DNA of 64,000 bases from an uncultured Christensenellaceae bacterium (GCA_910586905.1 CAJUIV010000002.1:1-64000); one strand, 5' to 3'; counted from the stretch's first letter, positions 7,409-15,841 are shown. Numbers and translations are program-made. Notes: generated by a model from the sequence alone, not told the origin.

Positions 7409-9207
7409 CAATTTGCCAGCATTTCGCTTAATATTCGAGCTACGTTTTCAGTATCCATACCGCACATACTTATTTGTTCGTCTATAGTCGCGTGAGATAC
7501 GAACTCATCTTCAACGGCCAATACTTTTACGACGTTAGGTCTATTGCAAGAAGCAAGATATGCCGCTACGCTTTCGCCGAAGCCTCCGCTTTTGACGTTT
7601 TCTTCCAAAGTTAAAATTTTAGCGCTGCCAACGCCGTTTAGGTATTTATAATCAAGCGGCTTAACAGTTGTAACGTCCACAACTTCAACGAACTCACCGG
7701 CTGCTTTTAAAGCCGTTTCCAGCATTTTGTATCCGACGGCCAAAACTTTGATTTTACATATGTCGTCAGTACTTTTCACTATATTCCAATTTCCCTCGAA
7801 AACGCGTACTGTTTCACTCAGCGTTTTAGAATATCTTATAGCTACGGGGCAATTTTCGTGCATGCCGGCATGTATCATTTGAGATAGCTCGCTGTAAGAA
7901 GACGGCGTCCAAATTTTCATGTTGGGAATATTGTTTAAATACGATAAATCGAACAATCCCTGATGAGTTTTACCGTCGGCTCCCACAAATCCGGAACGGT
8001 CAATCAAAAAGGTTACGGGCAAGCATTGCAACGCTACGTCGTGTAAAATCGAATCGTAACTGCGTTGCAAAAACGTCGAATAAATTGCGACAAACGGTTT
8101 TGCTCCGCCCTTAGCTAATCCGCCGGCGAACGTTACAGCGTGTTCTTCAGCTATACCTACGTCGAAAAATCTATCGGAAAATTTATTTTTAAATTCATCC
8201 AATCCCGTCGCTTTAGACATAGCGGCGCAAATTGCCGCTACGTTATCGTGCTCGGCCGCTAGCGCGCACAGAACGTCGCCGACAATTACCGAACTTTCCA
8301 ATGAGTTATTATTTATGCCGGAAGCGGAAATCGAATGATAATTTTCCGGGTCTTTTTCTGCAGGTAAATATCCTTTTCCTTTTTTAGTAACTATATGCAA
8401 TACGGTAGGTTTATCAACGTTGTTTTTGATACGCGTCAAATAATAAATCAAATCCTTGATTTCGTTTCCGTCTATGATACCTACGTATTTTAAATCGAAC
8501 ATATCGAAATAACTGTTGCGAACGTATCTCAGTTTAGCGCGGCGTTTGCACCAGCGCAAAAATTTGTACGCGGGCTTACCCAACAAAGGTATTTTAAGCA
8601 GCGCGCGTTTTAAATTTTCCTTATTTTTATCGTATTTGCCTACGCGCAGTTTGGACATATTCAAAGTTGCAGAACCGACGTTATCGCTTATAGACATATT
8701 GTTATCGTTTAAAACGACGAGCATTTTAGTTTTTTGTACGTTATTAAGCGCTTCGTAGGTTAATCCGCAGGTCATAGAGCCGTCGCCTACCACGCTGATA
8801 ACGCGATATTTTTCGCCGAGAATATCGCGCGATTTTGCAAGTCCCAATCCTACCGAAATCGCAGTGCCGGCATGTCCGGTATTAAAACTATCGTATCGGC
8901 TCTCTTCACAATCCGGAAAACCGCTTAAACCGTTTTTTTGACGTAACGAAGAAAAATTCTCACCGCGACCGGTAAGAATTTTATGTACATAACTTTGATG
9001 TCCGACGTCCCAAACGATTTTATCGCTTTCATCGAACACGTAATGAAGAGCGACAGTAAGTTCGACAATTCCCAAATTGCTTGCTAAATGTCCGCCGCTT
9101 AACGTTACTTCTTCGATAAGTTTAGAACGTATGTCCGCGCACAATTCCGGCAGCTGTTTTACGTCGAGTTTTTTTAAATCCGAAATAGAATTTACAAGTT
9201 CCAGCAC
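7405..9207 (-). CDS. dxs: 1-deoxy-D-xylulose-5-phosphate synthase
   Basis: Thiamine-diphosphate enzyme that condenses pyruvate and glyceraldehyde 3-phosphate, the entry step of the MEP isoprenoid pathway. The 600-residue protein has SGGHLASNLGIVELT near residue 38, the ThDP motif GDGSMTCGLTYEALNN near residue 141, and the transketolase-like pyrimidine and C-terminal domains (GIAEEHAVTFAGGLA near 353; DRSGFVGADGKTHQG near 405). Start is GTG with AAGGAAGGAT before it, partly inside the end of oapA. dxr and ispG are elsewhere in this window and ispA is in the same neighbourhood. The rRNA methyltransferase (tlyA/yqxC) that often separates dxs from argR is missing. Confidence 0.97.
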   Translation of the reverse strand: MLELVNSISDLKKLDVKQLPELCADIRSKLIEEVTLSGGHLASNLGIVELTVALHYVFDESDKIVWDVGHQSYVHKILTGRGENFSSLRQKNGLSGFPDCEESRYDSFNTGHAGTAISVGLGLAKSRDILGEKYRVISVVGDGSMTCGLTYEALNNVQKTKMLVVLNDNNMSISDNVGSATLNMSKLRVGKYDKNKENLKRALLKIPLLGKPAYKFLRWCKRRAKLRYVRNSYFDMFDLKYVGIIDGNEIKDLIYYLTRIKNNVDKPTVLHIVTKKGKGYLPAEKDPENYHSISASGINNNSLESSVIVGDVLCALAAEHDNVAAICAAMSKATGLDEFKNKFSDRFFDVGIAEEHAVTFAGGLAKGGAKPFVAIYSTFLQRSYDSILHDVALQCLPVTFLIDRSGFVGADGKTHQGLFDLSYLNNIPNMKIWTPSSYSELSQMIHAGMHENCPVAIRYSKTLSETVRVFEGNWNIVKSTDDICKIKVLAVGYKMLETALKAAGEFVEVVDVTTVKPLDYKYLNGVGSAKILTLEENVKSGGFGESVAAYLASCNRPNVVKVLAVEDEFVSHATIDEQISMCGMDTENVARILSEMLANC

Positions 9208-9209
9208 TA

Positions 9210-9863
9210 CTATCCTTCCTTATGGAAAACGCTTAAAAATTTAGCTACGCCGAAAATAATATTGTTGCCGTTTATTACCGCAAAATTCTTTCCTACTGCT
9301 TTAAGCGTAATAGTTGCGGTAGAAACGATTGCCGATATTCCTACTTTAACAAAAAAATTAGCTATTTCGTTTAAATTATCGGAAAAACCGTTCGCCAAAC
9401 TCATAAAAATAGCGGCGGCGCAAACACCGGAGACAATTCCACAAATATCGCCCACGATATCGCAACATACGGACGATACGATATGACTGTTTTTAGACAA
9501 TTTTACCGCCGTTTTTGCACCCTTTACCTTACGCGAAGCCATTGCCAAAAACGGTTCTACATCACATGAAGTAGACGCCGTTCCAATCATATCGAACGTA
9601 ACTCCCAACACTAAAATAATCAAAGTAAGTAACGACGCAAGCCACCATTGCGCGCCGGTCAATACAAGTTCGGAACCCGCGTTAACGGCAAATGATAAAA
9701 ACAACGTTATTATCATTGCTTTTATAGGCCATAGATTACGTTGTTTCTTCTTCTTTTTATCACATTGCTTTTCTTTCTTTTTATCTGTTTCTACAACGTT
9801 CTTAGAAGATACTTCGTCCGATTCGTTTTCTTCTCGTAACGGAACAGGGTCTGAATTTTTCAT
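9210..9863 (-). CDS. oapA: OLE-associated membrane protein (OapA-like)
   Basis: Probable protein partner of the OLE RNA. In Bacillus halodurans OapA binds OLE RNA and brings it to the membrane. The 217-residue protein has a charged, lysine-rich N-terminus (about 1-45) that could bind RNA, then four hydrophobic segments (near 48-66, 70-92, 133-157 and 165-190). DIVGD near residue 136 gives the DxxxD pattern that I recall as conserved in OapA, and FDMIG near 89 is another candidate conserved site. ACGGAGA precedes the ATG. The gene starts 35 bases after the RNA's U-run and its stop abuts the dxs start, so all are likely co-expressed. The family call rests mainly on this position, topology and DxxxD; sequence alignment was not possible. 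Confidence 0.78.
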   Translation of the reverse strand: MKNSDPVPLREENESDEVSSKNVVETDKKKEKQCDKKKKKQRNLWPIKAMIITLFLSFAVNAGSELVLTGAQWWLASLLTLIILVLGVTFDMIGTASTSCDVEPFLAMASRKVKGAKTAVKLSKNSHIVSSVCCDIVGDICGIVSGVCAAAIFMSLANGFSDNLNEIANFFVKVGISAIVSTATITLKAVGKNFAVINGNNIIFGVAKFLSVFHKEG

Positions 9864-9897
9864 ATTTCTCCGTAATAATGTTTAAATTTAAACAAAT

Positions 9898-10497
9898 AAA
9901 AAAGGTGGTAGCTCGTCAAATAAACCTTACGGCATAGGTTCAGTAGGATTTCCCAAGCAAAAACTTCCCGTCGCCGAAGAAGCAGTTTCCTTTTAATTTC
10001 GCCTACAATGTGTCGCCACTATTGTAACTGAATCGCCACTTAGTCCGTACTATAATCTCTGACAAGCCTCATTGACAGTCTAGAAGATTTCCTTTGCAGT
10101 AACGCCGCATTTTAGTTTCTTTTGCAGAATTCATTTTGTAAAGCCATCAACTGACGTTGTCGGCCAACAAACGTCGGTTGTTCATTACTCCCAAAATTCC
10201 ACTCAAAACAAGCTACTCTGTACACAGCTTTTTGTTCACCGCATAGCAGGTTTAATCTCAGAGAGTAGTCGCAATTCATCAAATGCAACCACCCTGTAGA
10301 GTCTCCACGAATACTGGGATTATTTCGCATGCCGTTGCGCTTTACCCACTATTCTTAACTTCCAGCACCAGCCCCCGTTTGGGCAACGAAAGCCAGCACA
10401 AGAAACTTCATCGATATGCTCGTCGACGGTCTTTTAGGCCCGTCTTCAATACGTCGATTACTGACTAGAATACTGCACCACCAAATTTATTTAGTTA
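9898..10497 (-). ncRNA. ole: OLE RNA (ornate, large, extremophilic)
   Basis: A 600-base stretch without a credible coding frame, though far more GC-rich and structured-looking than other gaps here. Its 5' end GGUGGUGC (10482-10475) pairs with GCU-ACCACC (9912-9904), closing the ends of the molecule with one bulged base; TTTTTT follows at once. A consensus promoter lies just upstream. The length of about 600 nt matches the roughly 610 nt known for OLE RNA, and the setting is the classical one: downstream of nusB-folD-xseA-xseB-ispA, next to an OapA-like membrane protein, upstream of dxs. OLE RNAs form a membrane ribonucleoprotein and are linked to cold, alcohol and Mg2+ stress in Bacillus. A small frame at 10112-10330 lies inside and is best explained as chance. 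Confidence 0.85.
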
Positions 10498-10503
10498 TTA
10501 GAT

Positions 10504-10532
10504 ATTATATCATACTCAAAATAAAAATGCAA
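10504..10532 (-). promoter_or_regulatory. OLE RNA promoter
   Basis: Minus-strand TTGCAT, 17 bases, TATAAT, placing the start of transcription near 10497, about 14 bases before the closing stem of the RNA. It lies in the gap after ispA, so the RNA and the oapA-dxs genes can be made independently of the upstream operon. Confidence 0.8.
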
Positions 10533-10591
10533 ATACATTATTTTATAGTAGTATATAACGTTTTTTCTTTAATTTGAGTATTATTTAAAAA

Positions 10592-11401
10592 TTATTTTGT
10601 TCTGGTTAAATTACCAGCGGCAATTTCCGAAATAAAACTCATATCGTACGGCAAACGCTTGATTAATTCCGCTATGTCGTGAGTCAAGTTCTGAGCGTAT
10701 TCTTTTAAATCGCGTTCCCCCATAACGTCCAAAAAAGATTTCTCACATTTAGACGAATCGAGCATATCGTCGATAACCTGATAACATACGCCGAGTTTTA
10801 TTGCAATTCGGTCGAATATAGCAATTTCCTCTTCGCGCGCCCCTCCGCACAAAGCGCCGCAAACTATAGCCGCACGCAATAAATCTCCGGTTTTATGCAA
10901 CGCCACTTCATTGGCGTCGTCTACGTTTTTCGTTTCCGTAAATAAATCGAGCGATTGTCCGTGAATCATACCGTTTACCCCGCTCATAGCAAACAAATAC
11001 TTACAAGCCTCGGAATAACGCTTATCTTCGATCGGACCGCCGAAACACACTTCAACCGCTAAGTTCAGCAAAGCGTCGCCCGCAAGCACCGCGCACGCTT
11101 CTCCGTATTGCATATGACAAGACCTTTTGCCTCTCCTCAAGTCGTCGTTATCCATACACGGCAAATCGTCGTGGATAAGAGAATACGTATGGATATACTC
11201 CAATGCGGCGGCAAGCGTCTTAGCTCCGTCGTTAATACTTCCGCCAACAGCTTGAGCGGTGGCAAGCAAAAGCATCGGTCTGATGCGCTTTCCGCCGCTG
11301 AAAACGCTATACTCCATAGCTTGCGCAACTTTATCGCAAGAACTAGGGAAAAACTTGCGCAATATATCGTCTACAGTTTTAACGCTGATATCATTTTTCA
11401 T
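10592..11401 (-). CDS. ispA: Polyprenyl (farnesyl/geranylgeranyl) diphosphate synthase
   Basis: Condenses isopentenyl diphosphate with allylic diphosphates to make the C15 (possibly C20) chain used for undecaprenyl phosphate and quinones. Both aspartate-rich motifs are present: HDDLPCMDNDDLRRGK near residue 77-92 and VIDDMLD near residue 207. GGKRIRPMLLLA near residue 33 is the conserved substrate-binding stretch. At 269 residues it is slightly short for the family (about 290-300), with the loss near the C-terminus. It overlaps xseB by 11 bases and follows the nusB-folD-xseA-xseB order of Bacillus. Confidence 0.94.
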   Translation of the reverse strand: MKNDISVKTVDDILRKFFPSSCDKVAQAMEYSVFSGGKRIRPMLLLATAQAVGGSINDGAKTLAAALEYIHTYSLIHDDLPCMDNDDLRRGKRSCHMQYGEACAVLAGDALLNLAVEVCFGGPIEDKRYSEACKYLFAMSGVNGMIHGQSLDLFTETKNVDDANEVALHKTGDLLRAAIVCGALCGGAREEEIAIFDRIAIKLGVCYQVIDDMLDSSKCEKSFLDVMGERDLKEYAQNLTHDIAELIKRLPYDMSFISEIAAGNLTRTK

Positions 11402-11588
11402 CCGTCAATTTCCTCACTTTTTCCTGCAAAACAACCAATCGTCCGTTGCAGTCGTTTAAAATTTTCATACAATCGTCGGCAATAACGACGCTTTGTTCGA
11501 ACAACTTAAGAGATTCTTCTAAGGGCGCGCCGTTTTCAATTTCGGTTGCAAGCTCGTCCAACTTTGCGATTTTTTCTTCAAGATTCAT
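11391..11588 (-). CDS. xseB: Exodeoxyribonuclease VII small subunit
   Basis: Small subunit of exonuclease VII, which degrades single-stranded DNA from both ends. The 65-residue helical protein shows the family pattern: ENGAPLEESLKLFEQSV followed by a cysteine/leucine heptad region. The ATG at 11588 is preceded by AAAGGAAAAG; a TTG 21 bases upstream in the same frame is less likely. It overlaps both xseA and ispA. Confidence 0.92.
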   Translation of the reverse strand: MNLEEKIAKLDELATEIENGAPLEESLKLFEQSVVIADDCMKILNDCNGRLVVLQEKVRKLTDEK

Positions 11589-12756
11589 TTTTTTCTTTTC
11601 CTTTAACAATAGCGTTTATTTTGCCGTCGAACATTGTTACCGTAAACTTTTCGTCTAATTTTAAATTGCCGACAGATTTAACAATACCCTCTTCGTTCGA
11701 AATATAACCGTATCCCCGCATAAGCACGTTAACGGGATTTAAAGAGGATATTTTTGCCAGCACCGTCTCATATGTTTTTTCGTGTTTTTTTATCTTTTCC
11801 GTAACGCGCCGTTCTATATCGCTTAGTAAAATAAGTATAGAATTTTTTGTTCTAACGAAATTCACAAGCGCGCGCGAATTTATCCTGTGCGCGTTTAAAA
11901 CCACTTTTCCGCTTCGCTGTTTAAGTCTTTCTTCGATTAAACTAGAACTACGCGTCAAAAGCGTTTCTATTCGTTTTTTAATCGCCTGCACGTCTACGGT
12001 AACAAATTCCGCCGCTTCAGACGGAGTTACAGCCCGCCTGTCCGCTGCAAAATCGCACAACGTAAAGTCTGTACCGTGTCCCACGGCAGAAATTACCGGT
12101 TTTTCACAATTAGCTACCGCGCGCACGACTTCCTCGGTATTAAACGCAGATAAATCTTCGTTAGAACCGCCTCCGCGACCCACTATAACTGCGTCAACGT
12201 CTGTATCGCTAAAATAACGGATGCCGCTTGCAATTTCCGATTCGGCGCCCACGCCTTGAACCTTAACAGGGAACAAAATAATTTTAGTAAACGGCTGCCT
12301 GCGCAGACAAACGTTCTCGATATCGTGAATAACCGCCCCGGTTTCGCTGGTAACGACGCCTACGGTTTTGCAGCAACGCGGAATTTCTTTTTTACGTTCG
12401 TCGTCGAAAATGCCTTCTTTATTTAATTTTTCCTTTAACTCGATAAAACGCAAATACGCCGCTCCCGTATTATTGGTAGCCGTTAATCTGCGGACGAAAA
12501 AAGATACGCTGCCGTTTTTAACGAAATAGTTTATTTGTCCTTCGGCTACGGCTTGCTTTCCTTCTTCCGGCGCTGTAACCGATTCGTAGCAAAAACAGTT
12601 TAACGACGCGGCGTCGTCTTTCAGCGAAAAATACCATCCGTCGCGGGATTTTTTTAAATTAGTAACTTCACCGCAAACCGAAACATTATTCAGTACGCCG
12701 TCGATATCGAATAAACCGCGTATATAATTGTTCAACTGCGTTACGGATATCGTCAT
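11578..12756 (-). CDS. xseA: Exodeoxyribonuclease VII large subunit
   Basis: Catalytic subunit of exonuclease VII. An N-terminal OB fold (residues 1-100; NVSVCGEVTNLKKSRDGWYFSLKD) is followed by the nuclease domain with VGVVTSETGAVIHDIENV near 127, DVDAVIVGRGGGSNEDLSAFN near 183 and PVISAVGHGTDFTLCDFAADRRAVTPSEAAE near 217. At 392 residues it is shorter than Bacillus XseA (about 450); the coiled-coil section is reduced. It starts within the folD stop (ATGA overlap). Confidence 0.95.
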   Translation of the reverse strand: MTISVTQLNNYIRGLFDIDGVLNNVSVCGEVTNLKKSRDGWYFSLKDDAASLNCFCYESVTAPEEGKQAVAEGQINYFVKNGSVSFFVRRLTATNNTGAAYLRFIELKEKLNKEGIFDDERKKEIPRCCKTVGVVTSETGAVIHDIENVCLRRQPFTKIILFPVKVQGVGAESEIASGIRYFSDTDVDAVIVGRGGGSNEDLSAFNTEEVVRAVANCEKPVISAVGHGTDFTLCDFAADRRAVTPSEAAEFVTVDVQAIKKRIETLLTRSSSLIEERLKQRSGKVVLNAHRINSRALVNFVRTKNSILILLSDIERRVTEKIKKHEKTYETVLAKISSLNPVNVLMRGYGYISNEEGIVKSVGNLKLDEKFTVTMFDGKINAIVKGKEKNES

Positions 12757-13577
12757 TTAACACCTTTACAAGCCTGCAACAGATTTTCAAACAAACAAGC
12801 GCGCGTTATCGGTCCGATACCCCCAGGAACGGGAGAAACGGCAAGACATTTTTCGTAAGCCTCTGACGCTACGTCGCCGTTAGTTTTTCCGTTTACAAAA
12901 GAAAGACCTACGTCGATAACAATACTTTTTTCCGTTACGTAATCACTTGTTATCAAACCGGCCGCTCCGCACGCCGAAACTAAAACGTCGGCTCCGCGGC
13001 AAACTGACGAAAGATTGACTGTTTTAGTATGACAAACCGTAACGGTAGCATCGCGCCGTAGCATAAGCAGAGACAACGGTTTGCCTACTGCGTTGCCTCT
13101 TCCTACGATAACTACGTTTTTTCCGCGTAAATCTATATCGTAAAAATCCAATAATTTAAGGACCGCAAGCGGCGTTGCGGGAGAAAATCCCGAATCGCCT
13201 TTATACATATTGGCAACCGATAACGGATTAAGACAGTCCACGTCTTTAGCTACTGCAACGTGTTCTAAAGACAAATCGTACTCTTTCGGCAAAGGTTGCT
13301 GCAAAATTACTCCGCCGACGTCGCTTCGGGCGCAAGCGGATTTTACAACATTACAAAAATCATCCGCTGAAATACCTTCGTCAGCGACGATGTTTTCGCA
13401 CTCGAAACCGTAGTTAACCGCGCTTTTGCTTAACGAAACAGAGTACTGTTCCCATCTCGGCTCATTAAAACCCACCGTACACAATTTCAAACGGCAATCC
13501 AAAGATTTCACTTCGATTAAAATTTTTTCCCGCATCGAGTCCACGCAAGGTTTGCCCAACAATAATTTTGCGCTCAA
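12753..13577 (-). CDS. folD: Methylenetetrahydrofolate dehydrogenase/cyclohydrolase
   Basis: Bifunctional one-carbon enzyme interconverting methylene-, methenyl- and 10-formyl-tetrahydrofolate. Motifs: GGVILQQPLPKEYD near residue 92, the NADP loop VIVGRGNAVGKPLSLLML near 155, and the C-terminal PVPGGIGPITRACLFEN. The start is TTG, directly overlapping the nusB stop as TTGA and preceded by AAAGGAG; no ATG is available. The usual catalytic lysine region (Y..K) is hard to place: the first 50 residues diverge from the common YV..K pattern, showing YSVSLSKSAVNYG. Confidence 0.93.
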   Translation of the reverse strand: MSAKLLLGKPCVDSMREKILIEVKSLDCRLKLCTVGFNEPRWEQYSVSLSKSAVNYGFECENIVADEGISADDFCNVVKSACARSDVGGVILQQPLPKEYDLSLEHVAVAKDVDCLNPLSVANMYKGDSGFSPATPLAVLKLLDFYDIDLRGKNVVIVGRGNAVGKPLSLLMLRRDATVTVCHTKTVNLSSVCRGADVLVSACGAAGLITSDYVTEKSIVIDVGLSFVNGKTNGDVASEAYEKCLAVSPVPGGIGPITRACLFENLLQACKGVK

Positions 13578-13963
13578 GACAAACTCCTTTCGTACGCCGC
13601 TAATATGCCGTTAACGAACGATACGCTTTTTTCAGTCGAATACTTTTTAGCTATGCCTACGGCTTCGTTTATAACAACGGCATGGGGAGTATCGAGATAT
13701 TGCATTTCAAACAAAGCAAGCTCCAAAACCGCTAAATCCGGACGGTAAATTCGCGACAATTTGTATGCGCGCGAAAAATCGCCAATCTGTTTGTCCAATT
13801 CGGATTTTTTTTCAATAACTCCTCTAACTAACGACAACGCGAAATCCAAATCCTGCTCAGAAAGAACTTTCGTGTCGAACTGAGAAAAATCCTCGTCAAA
13901 TTCTTCGCACATCAAATACGTATATACCTTACAGAAAGCAACTTCTCTAGCGTAACTTCTCAT
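13574..13963 (-). CDS. nusB: Transcription antitermination factor NusB
   Basis: All-helical RNA-binding protein that acts with NusA, NusE and NusG in antitermination of rRNA operons. The 129 residues from the ATG at 13963 match the family; AREVAFCKVYTYLM at the N-terminus and DTPHAVVINEAVGIAKKYSTEKSVSFVNGILAA near the C-terminus are diagnostic. GTGGAG precedes this ATG. An intrinsic terminator sits only about 18 bases upstream of the start, so the level of nusB and following genes may depend on read-through. Confidence 0.95.
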   Translation of the reverse strand: MRSYAREVAFCKVYTYLMCEEFDEDFSQFDTKVLSEQDLDFALSLVRGVIEKKSELDKQIGDFSRAYKLSRIYRPDLAVLELALFEMQYLDTPHAVVINEAVGIAKKYSTEKSVSFVNGILAAYERSLS

Positions 13964-13980
13964 ATAAACTCCACTACATA

Positions 13981-14008
13981 CTAAAAACCCTTTGACAATC
14001 AAAGGGTT
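13981..14008 (-). terminator. Terminator/attenuator between asp23 and nusB
   Basis: A perfect 10-bp stem (AACCCTTTGA / TCAAAGGGTT) with a three-base loop is followed on the minus strand by TTTTTAG. It lies 12 bases past the asp23 stop and 18 bases before the nusB ATG, leaving no room for a separate nusB promoter downstream. Confidence 0.75.
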
Positions 14009-14020
14009 GTTTAGCACTGA

Positions 14021-14350
14021 TTAATTCTCATCAAATTCTACGTCGATTACGTGAACGTTGACGTCTTTTACTTTAAATTCCGTCATACTTTCGATTGTAT
14101 TTTTTATAGTGTTCTGTATACTGCTCGCAACGTCGCTGACTTCGATATTATATCTAAGCTTAACGTAAACGTCCACAAACATTTCGTCGGAAACTTGCTC
14201 TATTTTTATCGACTCGCGCGCTTGCTTGGAATTTTCAGCGTACTTTACCACGCCGTCTACTTCGCTTAATGCGCAGTCTACGATATCCCTCAGTATTTCG
14301 CTGCTATAAACAAGTCGTCCCGCTTCGTCGAATCTGTTTACTACTTTCAT
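14021..14350 (-). CDS. yqhY: Asp23/Gls24 family protein (YqhY-like)
   Basis: Small cytoplasmic protein of the Asp23/Gls24 (DUF322) family. Family features are ALSEVDGVVKYAE near residue 28, VDVYVKLRYNIEVSDVASSIQNTIKNTIESM near residue 58 and VKDVNVHVIDVEF near the end; length 109 is at the short end. YqhY occupies the same place upstream of nusB in Bacillus, where it influences acetyl-CoA carboxylase; accBC themselves are missing here. A strong promoter just upstream makes it the first gene of the nusB-folD-xseAB-ispA unit. Confidence 0.9.
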   Translation of the reverse strand: MKVVNRFDEAGRLVYSSEILRDIVDCALSEVDGVVKYAENSKQARESIKIEQVSDEMFVDVYVKLRYNIEVSDVASSIQNTIKNTIESMTEFKVKDVNVHVIDVEFDEN

Positions 14351-14379
14351 AGTTTTCTCTCCGATTTTTCTTTTGTATG

Positions 14380-14408
14380 ATTATACCACACTTTCTCGAA
14401 AATTACAA
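14380..14408 (-). promoter_or_regulatory. Promoter of the asp23-nusB operon
   Basis: Minus-strand TTGTAA, 17 bases, TATAAT, directly after the spoIIIAH stop codon. It gives vegetative expression to the following genes independent of the sporulation operon. Confidence 0.8.
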
Positions 14409-14411
14409 TAA

Positions 14412-14891
14412 TTATACCGATAGAATTCTTACATAATCGTGAGATATAGACGCTTGAGTCGCAATAATGTTGTAAATACGTACCGTGTCTTCGCGACCGA
14501 GTTCGTCCTTATCGACAATTACGCTCACGTTATCCGAGTTTGCATTGACCGTAACCAAAACGTCGGTATATCCTTGAGCCTTTAACAGCGTTTCGAGCAA
14601 CAGTTCAGTTTCCATAGCGTCAACGATTTTTTGTTTTTTAGCTAAAGCGTTTTTACGCGCTTCCGCATACTCGTCGCCTTCCATAGCCAAAATTTGATTC
14701 AACTCGGCAATTTCGTAATCGCGAGTAGTTTGTCTGTCAAGACGCGACGTTTGGAAAAAGCTCGTTTGTACTGAGTCGTTTCCCCCGTTGTTTTTATCTT
14801 TGGTAGCAAGCAGCGTAACGTTCAAAACAGCCGCGACAACCAACACTGCAACCATCGATACAATCAATGCAATTTTCTTTCCCTTAGACAT
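14412..14891 (-). CDS. spoIIIAH: SpoIIIAH, channel protein of the engulfed forespore
   Basis: Mother-cell membrane protein whose extracellular domain binds forespore SpoIIQ, forming part of the intercellular channel. It has a short basic N-terminus, one transmembrane segment (about residues 7-29) and a soluble domain with a YscJ/FliF-like ring-building fold near residues 75-159 (ETELLLETLLKAQGY, then DVLVTVNANSDNVSVIV). Length 159 is shorter than Bacillus (218). GGGAGGAATT precedes the ATG. Confidence 0.92.
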   Translation of the reverse strand: MSKGKKIALIVSMVAVLVVAAVLNVTLLATKDKNNGGNDSVQTSFFQTSRLDRQTTRDYEIAELNQILAMEGDEYAEARKNALAKKQKIVDAMETELLLETLLKAQGYTDVLVTVNANSDNVSVIVDKDELGREDTVRIYNIIATQASISHDYVRILSV

Positions 14892-14903
14892 AATAATTCC
14901 TCC

Positions 14904-15407
14904 CTAACTTTTATATGTAAAAACTTGCACTTTAGACGAATCTACGCCCAAAAGTGTTATTACCGCTTCCGTTATCTTCATCTTTATTACGGGATTATCC
15001 GCTCCTTCGGCAACAATCACTACTCCCAGTATATTAGGCGTTAAAGTTTTTATAACCAAAGGTTCGCCTTTTACATATACTATATTGCTGGTCTGTTTGA
15101 CAGTGTCGCCGGACGTTATCGTTTCGGTTTCGTAAGCGTATACTTTTTCCTCGTCGCTATCGTAAGAAATCGCTACGGTAGCTTTTCCGCAACCTTCTAT
15201 TCGCTCTACTACGCTAACAATTTTATGCTCCATTTGACTGATATATGAGTTGTCGTCGGCAGTTTTTATGTTTTTTTTCGACGAAAAATCGCCGCTTATA
15301 AAAACCGTTAACAAAACGACCGCAACAAGAACTAACGCCAAATAAATTTCCCAATGTTTAATCGATTTAATTTTTACAAAAAATTCTTTTACTGTTTTCA
15401 CCTGCAT
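14904..15407 (-). CDS. spoIIIAG: SpoIIIAG, sporulation channel ring protein
   Basis: Forms a large ring in the intermembrane space in the SpoIIIA-SpoIIQ complex. One transmembrane segment (about residues 19-41) precedes a soluble domain with the family's ISQMEHKIVSVVERIEGCGKATVAISYDSD stretch in two parts and the C-terminal ring-building motif (VIVAEGADNPVIKMKITEAVITLLGV). The ATG at 15407 overlaps the spoIIIAF stop by one base; a TTG three codons earlier is possible. 167 residues against about 230 in Bacillus. Confidence 0.92.
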   Translation of the reverse strand: MQVKTVKEFFVKIKSIKHWEIYLALVLVAVVLLTVFISGDFSSKKNIKTADDNSYISQMEHKIVSVVERIEGCGKATVAISYDSDEEKVYAYETETITSGDTVKQTSNIVYVKGEPLVIKTLTPNILGVVIVAEGADNPVIKMKITEAVITLLGVDSSKVQVFTYKS

Positions 15408-15841
15408 CACTTCCAAGTTAAAATTAGTTTATAATCGGGGAAATATCTAGCAACAATAGTTGTCAAGGTTTCTTCCGACTTTGAATTGTAGACACAATCG
15501 ACTTTTATTTTTAGACTTTTGCTTATCGTAGAAAGCGAAATATCTTTTACTTTGTAACCGTTTTCGTCCGCTACGCGTTTGACGTTTTCTATGGCGATGA
15601 TGTTCTTTTTATTTTGTATATTTTGCAAATAATGCTCCTGCGCTTCGATACTTGTTTTATCGGATACGTCAACGTTTAATTCACCGCCGAAAAATCCGAT
15701 TATAGGCTGTATCATAACAAGAGTAACTATTATGCCGAAAACAGTTTTGACGTATTTGCGCGTTTGCCCCTCCGGCAGAATAACGTCGCAGATAACCGAC
15801 AAAATGGCAATTCCCGCCACCGTTATAACCCATTGTCCCAT
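15407..15841 (-). CDS. spoIIIAF: SpoIIIAF sporulation protein
   Basis: Membrane protein of the SpoIIIA complex with two N-terminal transmembrane segments (about 4-22 and 33-52; GQTRKYVKTVFGIIVTLVMIQPI between and within them) and a ring-building domain at the C-terminus (VKDISLSTISKSLKIKVDC). The ATG at 15841 starts two bases after the spoIIIAE stop; the longer frame inside spoIIIAE is not needed. 144 residues. Confidence 0.92.
   Translation of the reverse strand: MGQWVITVAGIAILSVICDVILPEGQTRKYVKTVFGIIVTLVMIQPIIGFFGGELNVDVSDKTSIEAQEHYLQNIQNKKNIIAIENVKRVADENGYKVKDISLSTISKSLKIKVDCVYNSKSEETLTTIVARYFPDYKLILTWK

Noticed and set aside
10112..10330. A 72-residue open frame between ispA and oapA
   Set aside because: It lies wholly inside the OLE-type RNA, has no ribosome binding site, and its composition follows the RNA structure rather than a protein.
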